64,000 bases of DNA from Marinobacter manganoxydans MnI7-9 (lineage in GTDB: Bacteria > Pseudomonadota > Gammaproteobacteria > Pseudomonadales > Oleiphilaceae). Below the pieces are notes generated by a model. It was not told where the DNA came from and searched no databases. It saw only the letters and a list, made by a program, of their open reading frames with translations. Every line of letters starts with the position of its first letter. The stretch's first letter is position 1. The stretch lies in NCBI RefSeq assembly GCF_000235625.1, contig NZ_AGTR01000009.1, positions 28,709 through 92,708 on the forward strand, read 5' to 3'. Shown here one piece after another: positions 12,602 to 20,684 of this stretch. The translations under genes and the position numbers were made by a program.

Positions 12602-13194
12602 TTATCTCCAAAGTAGCCTTTGCGGTCCATTTTGAGCTTCCGCCAAATCGGCAGAATCTTCTGCACCAGCTCATCACGATTTCGAATCGCTCGAATTCGA
12701 ATGATCGGTTGATCCGCATCTTTTGTTTCAAGGACCAGCGTGGACAGACCGAACAGCCCCATGAGCCCTGCCGGCGGACTCTTGATATCCGAGACCTCTG
12801 ACATCTCGCAGAACAACTCTTGGCGGAAAATTGAGGTAATGCCCTTCGCTTCTTTGATCTTGTTGCGGGTGATAACTGTCCGCTCACACTTCACAGTTAG
12901 GTAGGACATGAGAACGTTCAGGACGCCAACGATGAGAAGCCCGTAGATTGAATACCTGACGACTTGATCGATCAGTGGTGTGTATTGCGCTTTAAGGCCT
13001 GCGTTCCACAACACCAGGCCAACGCCGGCTGCCGCAAAAACAAGGCCCCAAAAGATAAAGCTGCCAAGATTCACTATCTGGGATGGACTGCCCTCCCAGA
13101 CGACTTCTTCGTTGTCATATGAAACGGGGGTGCTAGCGTCCAAAGGATCCGATTTCGGATTCGCTTCAGCCTCGATTTGATTGGTTTCACTCAT
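12598..13194 (-). CDS. Membrane protein with PH-like domain
   Basis: A 198-residue protein. A polar N-terminus carries the phrase DNEEVVWEGSPSQ, typical of bacterial PH-domain membrane proteins. Two helices follow (IFWGLVFAAAGVGLVLWN and YSIYGLLIVGVLNVLMSYL), then a PH-like beta-sandwich (CERTVITRNKIKEAKG, TLVLETKDADQPIIRIRAI). The domain may sense lipid or organise a membrane complex; that is inference. It overlaps the next gene by 4 bp. Confidence 0.68.
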   Translation of the reverse strand: MSETNQIEAEANPKSDPLDASTPVSYDNEEVVWEGSPSQIVNLGSFIFWGLVFAAAGVGLVLWNAGLKAQYTPLIDQVVRYSIYGLLIVGVLNVLMSYLTVKCERTVITRNKIKEAKGITSIFRQELFCEMSEVSDIKSPPAGLMGLFGLSTLVLETKDADQPIIRIRAIRNRDELVQKILPIWRKLKMDRKGYFGDK

Positions 13195-13203
13195 GATGTC
13201 GTC

Positions 13204-13623
13204 CTATGCAGCTCGAGCATGTTCCAGGCAAGCCAGTGCCGTCGTAATCGACGCAGTTGCCGGAACGTCGGGCTGGTGCCTGTTGGGTTTATGGTGGAGG
13301 TGGCCTGTCGAGCCCAGAACGAGGTGAACCACTGGTCTCAGTCCGGCGGAAGCCAAAAGCCAATTGTCTGGTTGATGATCAACAACGATCAGAACATCCT
13401 GCGGGCGGGATTGGGCAATCACGCTGCCCAATATGGTTTCCGGATCCCTTGCCAGGTCCAGATTGTCTAAAACCAGGACCGGGCACTCTGAGGGAATCTG
13501 AATCACGTTCTGCCTCTTGCACTCAATCAGGCAAAACTTAGAAAAGTGTTCGAGCAACTGAAATAAACTTCGTTCGATGGCCGCGTCGGCAGTGTGGAAT
13601 TTGGTAACCCGCATGACATTCAT
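13204..13623 (-). CDS. Hypothetical protein with NTPase-like strand
   Basis: A 139-residue soluble protein. The middle reads ECPVLVLDNLDLARDPETIL and RPQDVLIVVDHQPDNWL, which resembles a Walker B strand followed by a second parallel strand, but there is no Walker A loop, so it is not a complete NTPase. The start at 13623 has a strong AGGTGAGG site; a GTG at 13638 would overlap the previous stop by four bases. No homologue recognised. Confidence 0.5.
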   Translation of the reverse strand: MNVMRVTKFHTADAAIERSLFQLLEHFSKFCLIECKRQNVIQIPSECPVLVLDNLDLARDPETILGSVIAQSRPQDVLIVVDHQPDNWLLASAGLRPVVHLVLGSTGHLHHKPNRHQPDVPATASITTALACLEHARAA

Positions 13624-13634
13624 TGTTACCGCCC

Positions 13635-13937
13635 TCACCTTAAAGCCCGCTCAAACGCGCCAAGCAACAACATGAAGCTGATCGACATGCCCAGTGCGGT
13701 GATTGCTCGACTGATGCTGCGATACACACGTTCTTTCTCTTTATAAAGTCCTATTACAGAAAGCCCGATCTCTACGCAGGCAAAGAGAATTCCCATCTTC
13801 GCGGAGATGAAGAGCAACAGAGGAAACGTCATGCTGACCGGGTCACCCATCTGGATGATGACAAACATCGCGATCGCAGCAGCCAAGACAACGAGAATCG
13901 GGTATGACCGGGGCGAGCGAAGCCAGCGGGAAAGCAT
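13635..13937 (-). CDS. Small membrane protein
   Basis: A 100-residue protein with three probable membrane helices (YPILVVLAAAIAMFVIIQM, FPLLLFISAKMGILFACVEI, RAITALGMSISFMLLLGAF). No conserved domain recognised. It lies 3 bp after the stop of the gene at 13941 and overlaps the next, consistent with an operon. Looks like a subunit or chaperone of a membrane complex, but this is a guess from context. Confidence 0.55.
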   Translation of the reverse strand: MLSRWLRSPRSYPILVVLAAAIAMFVIIQMGDPVSMTFPLLLFISAKMGILFACVEIGLSVIGLYKEKERVYRSISRAITALGMSISFMLLLGAFERALR

Positions 13938-13940
13938 CTT

Positions 13941-14216
13941 TTACAAACCAGACGCGATTTTCGGACGCGTCCATACTTTGACGGGCGGATGATCAGCTTT
14001 TCTGTCTGCCAGGACACCATCAAACATCGCCACCAGCCGAATCACTGAAATCCCCTCTTTTACTGCAAGAGCGATAATTCGGAAATAAGCCGCAGTGGCT
14101 GAATCGGCCGTTGCCTCGAACTGGTATTTGGTCCGATTTTCCGTATACACGTCGGCATTGAAAAATTGCCCATCACAAAGCCGGCCGCCGAAGTTCGCGT
14201 GAACGATATTGGTCAA
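13941..14216 (-). CDS. Small hypothetical protein (TTG start)
   Basis: A 91-residue protein without membrane segments or signal peptide. It contains VHANFGGRLCDGQFFNADVY and a helical segment TAAYFRIIALAVKEGISVIR. The only plausible start is a TTG preceded by GGGGTGA at five bases. The C-terminus is basic. No family recognised; kept because it fills the operon spacing exactly and its composition is protein-like. Confidence 0.45.
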   Translation of the reverse strand: MTNIVHANFGGRLCDGQFFNADVYTENRTKYQFEATADSATAAYFRIIALAVKEGISVIRLVAMFDGVLADRKADHPPVKVWTRPKIASGL

Positions 14217-14228
14217 AAGGTCACCCCG

Positions 14229-14390
14229 TCAGAGAAAAAGTGAAGCGAAAAGGACCAGTGCGGCGCCTGTGATGACAACATTGATCTGTCGATCCTGAGA
14301 CAGAAGCTGCTCACGCTGCTGGCCGTCGATCTTTCCGGACTGGAAAAGCCGGTTAACGAGCCATCTGATAAACGGTGTGGTGATGAACAT
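14229..14390 (-). CDS. Very small tail-anchored protein
   Basis: A 53-residue protein ending in a single hydrophobic helix (NVVITGAALVLFASLFL) after a basic, amphipathic first half (FIRWLVNRLFQSGKIDGQQR). AGGAGGG seven bases before the ATG at 14390 strongly supports this start over an upstream GTG. Function unknown; it may be a small membrane subunit in this operon. Confidence 0.5.
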   Translation of the reverse strand: MFITTPFIRWLVNRLFQSGKIDGQQREQLLSQDRQINVVITGAALVLFASLFL

Positions 14391-14473
14391 GAAGGCGCCC
14401 TCCTGAGCTTTTTGCCAGTCTATTGAGGCCACTCGACGAATTGGAGATCAAAAGGTCAGCGGAGTGTGACCTT

Positions 14474-15025
14474 TTAAAATTCGGGTCTCGGGTAGTCCCC
14501 GGCGGCCAGAGCCTGCTCAACAAGCGCAATCTGAAACACCAGGTATGCGGCTGTATTCAGATTCTGCGAGTCATCCAACCACGACTGAAGTGTTCCAGCT
14601 TCCTGCTGCTTGAAGACTTCAAAGGCGTCGGCGCGCGCAACCGCGGGGTTGATGTTGCTGTAGGGCAGGAAACTGGCAAGAGAGTGTTGCCGAGCCAGGC
14701 GAAGGATCACTTCGCGTGCTCTATCGAGGATCTTCCTATCATTCCGGTACAAAACACCGACCGGCGTGCGCAAAGCCATCCAGGTAGCAATGTCCGCCAG
14801 CAAGAATCGTCCTGATAGTGAGTAGTGAACGAGGATGATCGAAGCCGAAACCAATCCCACCTGATCAGCAATGCCGGCCGCCTCGAACCGAAAGCTCAGT
14901 TCAACCAGAAGAAACACTGACAAAGCCCAGATGACAAGTGAGGCTCCAGCCGCAATCAGGCGAGCCGGTGTACTGGACAGACCTTGAAAACTAACCGTCT
15001 TGAGCAGTTCTGATGTGAAACTCAT
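14474..15025 (-). CDS. Membrane hypothetical protein, first gene of unknown operon
   Basis: A 183-residue protein with two N-terminal membrane segments (LIAAGASLVIWALSVFLLVEL and ADQVGLVSASIILVHYSL) and a helical cytoplasmic C-terminal half (ILDRAREVILRLARQHS, LNTAAYLVFQIALVEQAL). It is the most upstream gene in the minus-strand run 15025-11040, so its promoter probably lies in 15026-15205. No conserved domain recognised. Confidence 0.58.
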   Translation of the reverse strand: MSFTSELLKTVSFQGLSSTPARLIAAGASLVIWALSVFLLVELSFRFEAAGIADQVGLVSASIILVHYSLSGRFLLADIATWMALRTPVGVLYRNDRKILDRAREVILRLARQHSLASFLPYSNINPAVARADAFEVFKQQEAGTLQSWLDDSQNLNTAAYLVFQIALVEQALAAGDYPRPEF

Positions 15026-15205
15026 GTCCCCGATGTCCCTGTTTTATTGACTTATTCTTAGCTTCTCACAGAATTCTTCACGAGCAAGAGCCTTACGCCG
15101 TCGGCAAATAGCAGTTATGAATTTCGTGGGAATAGCGGGTTCAGAGACAGACGTCTATTTAAGAGCGGTCTATTCGGTCGGTTTGCCCAAATCAACAAAC
15201 GCTAT

Positions 15206-15226
15206 GGTCGCAAAGCGAACATTCAG
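15206..15226 (+). repeat. Dispersed 21-bp intergenic motif, copy 1
   Basis: The motif GTCGCAAAGCGAACATTCAG, preceded by one G, occurs intergenically here and again at 33786-33806, 45652-45672 and 63183-63203 with zero to one mismatch, always in plus orientation and never in a gene. Here it lies just outside the last attC-like site of the cassette array. Confidence 0.75.
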
Positions 15227-15232
15227 ACTTGG

Positions 15233-15330
15233 GGGTAACGCGCTTGTTTATCGGCGCCCATGCAGAGCAGCGAAATGGGCGTCCGGTGGAAGGCCGGAGG
15301 CCTAGAACGTATTACAACTATTTGTTAAGT
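15233..15330 (-). other. attC-like recombination site 1
   Basis: Read on the minus strand, the site opens with ACTTAAC (RYYYAAC consensus) inside the last codons of the adjacent gene and ends with GTTACCC, about 98 bp later. The interior has complementary arms (GGCCTCCGGCC, and CGCCCAT against ATGGGCG). This is the arrangement of an integron cassette recombination site placed right after its gene. Confidence 0.65.
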
Positions 15331-16007
15331 GCTTTACTCCAAGTCCTTGACTTGGTGACCTCCCACTCTGTTTTCAGAATTTTCTGCAGCTCCTCGACAA
15401 TGACCTCAATTTTTTCATCTTTAAGGGTCATCGTATTGAAGTCGTATACGTCCCTTTTCACGCCATCAAGGACTTCAAAGAGTCGCTTCGTCTCAGGCTC
15501 ATTCAGCTTGAAGAGCATTTTCAGCTTTGATGCCAACCGATAATACTGAGAGCGCTTCTCGGTCAGAGGCCCGAAGACATTTTCAATTTCCTGCTCAAAC
15601 CTTTCAAAGGCCGGATGATCACCGTGATTGGCTGCGTCACGCTTGTTCTCAACAGCTATGTTGCGCCTTACCGATAGGAAATGGAGCTCATGTACCACTT
15701 GGCAAAGTTGAGAACCGGTTTCTCGAACTTCTTGAAGCCATTGATGCCGAAATTCAGAAACTTTGTTCTCGTGTTCATCCTTCCTTGATTTTTCAGCTAA
15801 CGAATTCTGAGACGCCACGGCCGATCTATTCGAAAAATACGTTACAGTCGCTGCAGCAACGACTATGAGAATAGTTATTAAAAATGGCAGGTTTTGAAGC
15901 AGGATATCCCACCAAGAACTTGGAGATTCGGCTAGCTCCAGCGGAATCTTGCCATCAAAGGCTATTACATGGCTTGTCTGCGTCTGACTCATAAACGCCC
16001 TGTACAA
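15318..16007 (-). CDS. Cassette-borne membrane protein with helical domain
   Basis: A 229-residue protein; translation may begin at a second Met (MSQTQTSHVI, 15992). One membrane helix near residue 45 (NLPFLITILIVVAAATVTYF) is followed by a long, charged helical region (LAEKSRKDEHENKVSEFRHQ, then ERFEQEIENVFGPLTEKRSQ). Its last codons lie inside an attC-like site, marking it as a mobile gene cassette. Function unknown; such single-helix plus long-helix proteins are frequent in cassette arrays. Confidence 0.62.
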   Translation of the reverse strand: MYRAFMSQTQTSHVIAFDGKIPLELAESPSSWWDILLQNLPFLITILIVVAAATVTYFSNRSAVASQNSLAEKSRKDEHENKVSEFRHQWLQEVRETGSQLCQVVHELHFLSVRRNIAVENKRDAANHGDHPAFERFEQEIENVFGPLTEKRSQYYRLASKLKMLFKLNEPETKRLFEVLDGVKRDVYDFNTMTLKDEKIEVIVEELQKILKTEWEVTKSRTWSKALNK

Positions 16008-16085
16008 TTAACGGCGCGCTCTGCGGAAAATTTTTTCGACAGCAGCACTTTGTTAAGTGATTTCAATCCAATGCTATCCATTTAG

Positions 16086-17645
16086 CCCGGATTTCTCATA
16101 GGTCCCCAGCAAGTCTCGCAGACTGTGCGGGTTATCGCCATGACCGCTCATTTGCGGCCGTGATTGATTAATAATCGATCAATTTCTGTTGTCCGGACAC
16201 ACGGCCCCCTTTCCCCCATTGAGTCGGGCCGGGGGAGCCCGGGCTTCTATCCCGGAACCAGTCGACGCACCAGGCCAGAGAGTTCGTCTTTGTAAGGGTA
16301 GCTCTCACTCATCAGCACCCGGATTCGACGGGTATTGCGTATGATCACCGCGCCAACCTTGATCAGCTTCAGCCGCAGGTTACTGGCGCTCATTCTCTCG
16401 AAGGGCGTCTTTTTCAGGTGGGCCCGTAATCGCTCGAACAACGTGTAGGCAAAGCCCGGCAGGAGCAACCGCCACTGATTGGTCCACCACCGCGTGCTGG
16501 AGGTGCGATCTGCGAACAGACACAACTGCTGATCCTTAATCCGGTTTTCCATGTCGCCCCGGGCACAGTATTGCTCGTAGTAGAGTTTAACGCCGTCGTC
16601 GTAACGGGAACTGATGATGAACCTGGGGTTGGCACCCAGTTCGCCTTCTTCCAGCCGGGCGACCACCCAGCGGGGGTGTTTCCAGGTGCGGGCCTGGTAT
16701 TGGAACCGGTAGGTGGCGGAGACTTTTTCACCCAGTTCGTCGTGAGCCTTGCGAACCAGCATTGAGGGTGCGTCTACCTCCTTGAGCAGTCGGCTGTTCT
16801 TACTGATACCGACCAGATAATCCACCTGATTCCGGTCGCACCAGCTCAACAATCGAGGACGATAAAAGCCGCTGTCACCCCGGAACACGATGCGGGTATC
16901 CGGCCAGAACTGTCGGATGAACCTCACCAGCAGGGCCAAGATGGCCCAGCTGTGGCGGCTGTCGCTTCGGTTGCTGGTGCGCAGGTAGCTCACTAGCAGA
17001 TGGCGACCGCAGAACACGTACAATGGGAAGTAACAATGGTGATCGTAGTAGGCGTTAAAGAACTTGCCGGGCTGGTCGCCATGCACCGGAACATCAGTGC
17101 CATCAAAATCCAGCACAATTTCCTTGGGTGGAGTCTCGTGCTGTTCAATGAAGTGATGCCACAGCAGTTCGTGGGCTTTGACAACCGCCTGCCGGTCCAC
17201 GCGCTGTTCCATGCGGCACAAGGTCGATTTGCCCGCCAGAATGGCATCTTCACCGGTCGCGGTCTGAAGTGCCTGATCAGCGCGTAGCGCCTCGTGATCG
17301 TTCAGGTCTTCGTACCCGGCGGCCACGCCAAAGACCCGCTGCCGGATCATGGTCTGAAGCTTGTGGCGAACCAGTACCGGATTACGGGCATCGTTCAGAA
17401 CCGTAGCCAGGCGCTGAGTGAGTTGGTGTTGTTTGTCGACTTCGCGAAGCAGGAGCAATCCGGCATCGGAGGTGATGTGGCCACCGGAGAAGTCGGCTTC
17501 AATTTGACGGCGAGAGAGTGGCGAGAAGGTCAGTTTTTCAGGTACCATTTTGGATAGCGGCTGTTGGTGCTTGGTGAACGGTGTAAGGTCCTGAAACTAT
17601 AGCACTTTCAGCCGCTTTCTTTTATCCCGTCATGAGAAATCCGGG
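16086..17645 (-). mobile_element. IS1380-family insertion sequence, complete
   Basis: A 1560-bp element bounded by inverted repeats CCCGGATTTCTCAT (16086) and its complement ending at 17645. It is flanked on both sides by the 4-bp duplication TTAG (16082-16085 and 17646-17649), the length expected for IS1380. One intact transposase gene is carried on the minus strand. It sits in the spacer between two gene cassettes. Confidence 0.92.
16247..17548 (-). CDS. IS1380-family transposase
   Basis: A full-length 433-residue DDE transposase. Catalytic-region landmarks: EIVLDFDGTDVPVHG (first Asp), RIVFRGDSGFYRPRLLSWCD (second Asp) and ARGDMENRIKDQQLC (Glu), in the order and spacing of IS1380/IS4-like enzymes. 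The gene occupies most of the element bounded by matching ends and a target duplication, so the element is likely still active or recently inserted. Confidence 0.93.
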   Translation of the reverse strand: MVPEKLTFSPLSRRQIEADFSGGHITSDAGLLLLREVDKQHQLTQRLATVLNDARNPVLVRHKLQTMIRQRVFGVAAGYEDLNDHEALRADQALQTATGEDAILAGKSTLCRMEQRVDRQAVVKAHELLWHHFIEQHETPPKEIVLDFDGTDVPVHGDQPGKFFNAYYDHHCYFPLYVFCGRHLLVSYLRTSNRSDSRHSWAILALLVRFIRQFWPDTRIVFRGDSGFYRPRLLSWCDRNQVDYLVGISKNSRLLKEVDAPSMLVRKAHDELGEKVSATYRFQYQARTWKHPRWVVARLEEGELGANPRFIISSRYDDGVKLYYEQYCARGDMENRIKDQQLCLFADRTSSTRWWTNQWRLLLPGFAYTLFERLRAHLKKTPFERMSASNLRLKLIKVGAVIIRNTRRIRVLMSESYPYKDELSGLVRRLVPG

Positions 17646-17652
17646 TTAGTCT

Positions 17653-17747
17653 GTATAACGCCAGCGCACAACGGCGCCCTTGAAATGGAGGCGCCGCCGC
17701 AATGTAAAGGGCGGCCGCAGGCCGTGAATTGCTGCGCCTTGTTAAAT
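17653..17747 (-). other. attC-like recombination site 2
   Basis: On the minus strand the site starts with ATTTAAC (exact RYYYAAC), which overlaps the end of the upstream cassette gene, and closes with GTTATAC about 95 bp later. GC-rich complementary arms lie between (GGCGCAGC and GCGCTGGC near the ends; CGGCCGCCC against GGCGCC inside). The IS1380 duplication begins four bases short of it. Confidence 0.7.
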
Positions 17748-18122
17748 TTGGTTGCGACCGACGCCATGAATTACCCCCGCAGCAATGAGCGCGATGATGG
17801 CGACAATGTCTGCGATGACGACCTTGCGAACGGACTCATTGTACCCGCCAACTGACCACGCAATCGCGATGAAGGACACAACGCTGACGAGGCCAGCGAC
17901 AATTGCCAATGTTTGCAACGATGGCTGGAAAGCTGCATACACCAAGAACAGACCGAGAAGTCCAAACAGGATAGCCCGGTGGCGCATCAGGATTTCGATA
18001 TTGGGCTCCCCCAAGGAAATGCCATATAAAGCGGCCAGCCGCTCCACGCCCAGCACCCCGGAAACGGGCAGAAGATGAATGATGCCTACGAGCACCAACA
18101 GGCCTGTGACAACTTTCTCCAT
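17742..18122 (-). CDS. Cassette-borne four-helix membrane protein
   Basis: A 126-residue membrane protein with four helices (TGLLVLVGIIHLLPVSGVLG, ILFGLLGLFLVYAAFQPS, LAIVAGLVSVVSFIAIAWSV, VVIADIVAIIALIAAGVIHG). Proteins of this kind are common in chromosomal cassette arrays and are often mislabelled as phosphopantetheine adenylyltransferase; nothing here supports an enzyme. The stop lies within attC-like site 2, so the unit is a standard cassette. Confidence 0.7.
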   Translation of the reverse strand: MEKVVTGLLVLVGIIHLLPVSGVLGVERLAALYGISLGEPNIEILMRHRAILFGLLGLFLVYAAFQPSLQTLAIVAGLVSVVSFIAIAWSVGGYNESVRKVVIADIVAIIALIAAGVIHGVGRNQI

Positions 18123-18141
18123 GTTCGCGTTTCCTCCCTGA

Positions 18142-18244
18142 ATTTAACGCTTGCAGCATGCGCGCCCACGGAATGTAGCCGAAGGCGCAATGTAAATGTA
18201 GTGGACGTCGCTGTGCCTGCACTTGATACTAATTCTCACTTCTA
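18142..18244 (-). other. attC-like recombination site 3, partly destroyed
   Basis: The distal end is clear on the minus strand (GTTAAAT, an exact GTTRRRY at 18142-18148, preceded by GC), and the interior is GC-rich with the GCGCCTTCGGCTACATT arm seen in other sites. The proximal half cannot be recognised, and a MITE begins where the site would meet its gene. Confidence 0.5.
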
Positions 18245-18405
18245 GTGTCTCGTCTGGCTAATTCCTTAATCTACTGCTTGCCTCTGAGAAGCCGAAAAGC
18301 GTCGTTCTGCTGTCTCGATTTGGAACCACCAAACCTTCACCAGCACGCCTAGCTCTTCGGCTTCTCAGAAGCTCAGTAGATTGAGGAATTAGCCAGACGG
18401 GACAC
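18245..18405. mobile_element. 161-bp palindromic MITE with IS630-type ends
   Basis: An element made almost wholly of two ~54-bp inverted arms, starting GTGTCTCGTCTGGCTAATTC on the left and GTGTCCCGTCTGGCTAATTC on the right (minus strand), with no gene inside. Both ends are flanked by TA (18243-18244, 18406-18407), the IS630/Tc1 target. Its tip GTGTCCCGTCTGG is identical to the left tip of the IS630 element at 59626 in this window, also preceded by TA. Confidence 0.88.
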
Positions 18406-18889
18406 TAGCCATATATACCGCTTCTCGCCCATATGCAGATAGGTCTCTCTTAAGCGACGCGCCTGCCGGCACAACCTCGAATCCATGGCGCATCCAATAC
18501 GATGATGCTCCCTGGATAGCAACCAAGAATATCCGCTTGTAACCCCTCTGGCTTGCGGTATCTAGTACTGCGTTCAGCATGTGTTTTGCAGCACCTAGAT
18601 CACGAGCGGAGGGCGTTACTGCCATATCGTGGATATACAAGCCATCCGCATTTGGAGGCACCGAATACTCACTGCCATCCAGCTCGGGTATTTCGCCGAA
18701 CACCCATGGTAAAGATACAACGTAGCCCACCACCAGCTGCCCTTGGACTGCGGAAAAACAGAAATGAGGAGAGGTAGAGAGCTTTGCCGAAAATGAATCT
18801 ACGGATTCAAGAATGGCCTCGCTATAGCATTCCCTCTGTATGCGAGAAATCGCCGGGAGATCAGACTGTGACATTCCACGAATTTTCAT
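18389..18889 (-). CDS. GNAT-family N-acetyltransferase with MITE-derived C-terminus
   Basis: A 166-residue acetyl-CoA-dependent N-acetyltransferase domain: MKIRGMSQSDLPAISRIQRE at the start, LYIHDMAVTPSARDLGAAKH covering the acetyl-CoA-binding loop (degenerate Q/RxxGxG/A), and GYKRIFLVAIQGASSYWMRH, GFEVVPAG in the C-terminal strands. The final codons (SVPSG and the stop) come from the inverted end of the 161-bp MITE, so the native C-terminus after AVYMA has been replaced by a few residues. The core fold seems complete. Substrate unknown. It was a gene cassette. Confidence 0.82.
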   Translation of the reverse strand: MKIRGMSQSDLPAISRIQRECYSEAILESVDSFSAKLSTSPHFCFSAVQGQLVVGYVVSLPWVFGEIPELDGSEYSVPPNADGLYIHDMAVTPSARDLGAAKHMLNAVLDTASQRGYKRIFLVAIQGASSYWMRHGFEVVPAGASLKRDLSAYGREAVYMASVPSG

Positions 18890-18925
18890 GTTGGCACGTA
18901 TCGCGACCTATGTGAGTATCGCCAT

Positions 18926-19019
18926 GCTTAGCGGCCGCCTTTGCGGAGCGAACGCGAAGAAAAGGCGGTCCGGTGAAGGCCCGTCAGGGCCGGAACGTAC
19001 TGGAGCTACTTGTTAACTG
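18926..19019 (-). other. attC-like recombination site 4
   Basis: Starts in the last codons of the adjacent cassette gene (GTTAACAAG on the minus strand) and ends near GCTAAGC, one base from the GTTRRRY consensus. Between them are strongly complementary arms (GGCCCTGACGGGCC and a CCGCCTTTTCTTCGC / GCAAAGGCGG stem). Length ~94 bp. Confidence 0.6.
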
Positions 19020-19281
19020 GAATACCAAGACCTCGGCAAATCGTAGCCAGTGCAAAACCAATACCTACCCCAACCATATTCCAGGGAAACACATCTCCAA
19101 TAGCGTAATACCCCAGCGTACCACCCAAACCAAAGCCTACCAGACCGACGACCGCCTTTTGCCTATGGGCTTCCCAAAATTCTTCTCGCTGGCGATTACT
19201 TTCCTGTCTCAGAGACAACTGCCGGCGCTTGGGCTCAAGAACGGCTTTCGAAGCCGCCTCCGACTGCTCTCGGGATAGCAT
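19006..19281 (-). CDS. Small cassette-borne membrane protein
   Basis: A 91-residue protein: a charged helical first half (EPKRRQLSLRQESNRQREEF) and one or two membrane segments in the second (AVVGLVGFGLGGTLGYYAIG, MVGVGIGFALATICRGLGI). Its stop codon is inside attC-like site 4, so it is a gene cassette. An AGGAGGT site 6 bases before the ATG supports the start. Function unknown. Confidence 0.62.
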   Translation of the reverse strand: MLSREQSEAASKAVLEPKRRQLSLRQESNRQREEFWEAHRQKAVVGLVGFGLGGTLGYYAIGDVFPWNMVGVGIGFALATICRGLGIPVNK

Positions 19282-19319
19282 TTTGCACCTCCTTTGCTGG
19301 TTGCCTGTTAACGAATGAT

Positions 19320-20684
19320 ATGGACTCCCCCTGCTCCCTCAGCATCGATGTGCCACATTGAAGGTGTCGAAGTCTTCAAGCGAAAGCAGGAGAAGCCATC
19401 ATGAATGTTACACCCATCGGCATCGATCTGGCGAAAACTGTGTTCAGTATTCATGGCACCGATCAACACGACAAGGTCGTGGTTCGCAAACGGCTCAATC
19501 GTCCTAAACTGCTGGCGTTCTTCGCACAACTGCCACCGTGCCTGATCGGCATGGAGGCCTGTTCCGGTGCCCATTACTGGGCTCGGGAGTTAACCAAGCT
19601 CGGCCACGATGCCCGGATCATTGCACCCCGCTTTGTCGCTCCGTACCGCAAGAGCAGCAAGAACGACGACAATGATGCCGAGGCCATCTGCGAAGCCGTC
19701 AGCCGGCCCAATATGCGCTTTGTCCCGATCAAGACCGAAGCTCAACAAGCAGTGCTGTGCCTGCACCGCATCCGCCGTGGGCTGACCAAAGAGCGCACCG
19801 CGCAGATCAACCAGATTCGTGGTCTGTTGGCCGAGTTCGGACTGATTATTCCTCAAGGGCGCTATCACGCCCGACATCGAATTCCCGAAATCCTGGAAGA
19901 TGCTGAAAACGGTTTACCCATGCTGGCCCGGCGTTTACTCAACAACATCAACCAGCGCATTCTCCTGCTCGATGAGGAGATCCTGGCCTATGACCGGGAA
20001 ATCGAAGCCATGGCCCGGCGCGACGAACAGGCCAAACGGTTGATGGCCATTCCGGGCATCGGCCCCCAAACAGCCACCGAGATATTGGCCAGTGCGCCGG
20101 ATCCCAGACAGTTCAAAAGCGGAAGACACTTTGCCGCCTGGCTTGGGCTGGTGCCCAGGCAGTACTCGACCGGAGGCAAGCCCCGGCTGGGTAGAATCAC
20201 AAAGCGCGGGGACAAGTACCTGCGAACGCTATTAATTCATGGTACCCGGGCGGTGATTGCCAAACTCGCCGACAAGAACGATCAACTCAGCGAGTGGGCC
20301 AAAGGGTTGGTGGAACGCCGCGGCTACAAACGAGCCGCCGTGGCACTGGCGGCCAAGAATGCCCGGATTATCTGGGCGCTGTTGATGAACCAAACCGAGT
20401 TTAAAACACAGCCTGCAGAGGGCTGATAACGGGCAGCAACGACAGGCAGAACACGCCTGCCAGCCGAGTCTTGCAACGGCAAGCGATGACGGAACGGTCA
20501 GACCGAGAGTGATAGAGCCTGCTGAACAATGCGGCAGAAAAGCCGACTAACGAATGAGGTCATCACTCACACGCATCATCATCCTGGCCCGGGCAGTAAC
20601 GCCCACCCAGAGGCCGAATGTAGAGCTGCAGTCTCAAACCGCTTCGGAATCAAATGGCGTTGCTTGACCGCAGGGGGAGTCCAT
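19320..20684 (+). mobile_element. IS1111-type (IS110 family) element inside an attC site
   Basis: Subterminal inverted repeats ATGGACTCCCCCTG (19320-19333) and its complement (20671-20684) bracket one IS110-family transposase gene and a ~240-bp 3' non-coding part. The two flanks, put together, rebuild an attC-like site following the truncated PaiB-type cassette. IS1111-attC elements are known to target attC sites. Exact outer limits extend a few bases beyond the inverted repeats. Confidence 0.85.
19401..20426 (+). CDS. IS1111/IS110-family transposase
   Basis: A 341-residue DEDD transposase. N-terminal RuvC-like part: IGIDLAKTVFSIHGTD (first Asp), LIGMEACSGAHYWAREL (Glu) and SSKNDDNDAEAICEAVSRP (the paired Asp residues). 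C-terminal part: LMAIPGIGPQTATEILASAP and FAAWLGLVPRQYSTGGKPRL, with the catalytic Ser context of the transposase_20 domain. Full length and intact. AGGAGAAG precedes the ATG. Confidence 0.94.
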   Translation: MNVTPIGIDLAKTVFSIHGTDQHDKVVVRKRLNRPKLLAFFAQLPPCLIGMEACSGAHYWARELTKLGHDARIIAPRFVAPYRKSSKNDDNDAEAICEAVSRPNMRFVPIKTEAQQAVLCLHRIRRGLTKERTAQINQIRGLLAEFGLIIPQGRYHARHRIPEILEDAENGLPMLARRLLNNINQRILLLDEEILAYDREIEAMARRDEQAKRLMAIPGIGPQTATEILASAPDPRQFKSGRHFAAWLGLVPRQYSTGGKPRLGRITKRGDKYLRTLLIHGTRAVIAKLADKNDQLSEWAKGLVERRGYKRAAVALAAKNARIIWALLMNQTEFKTQPAEG

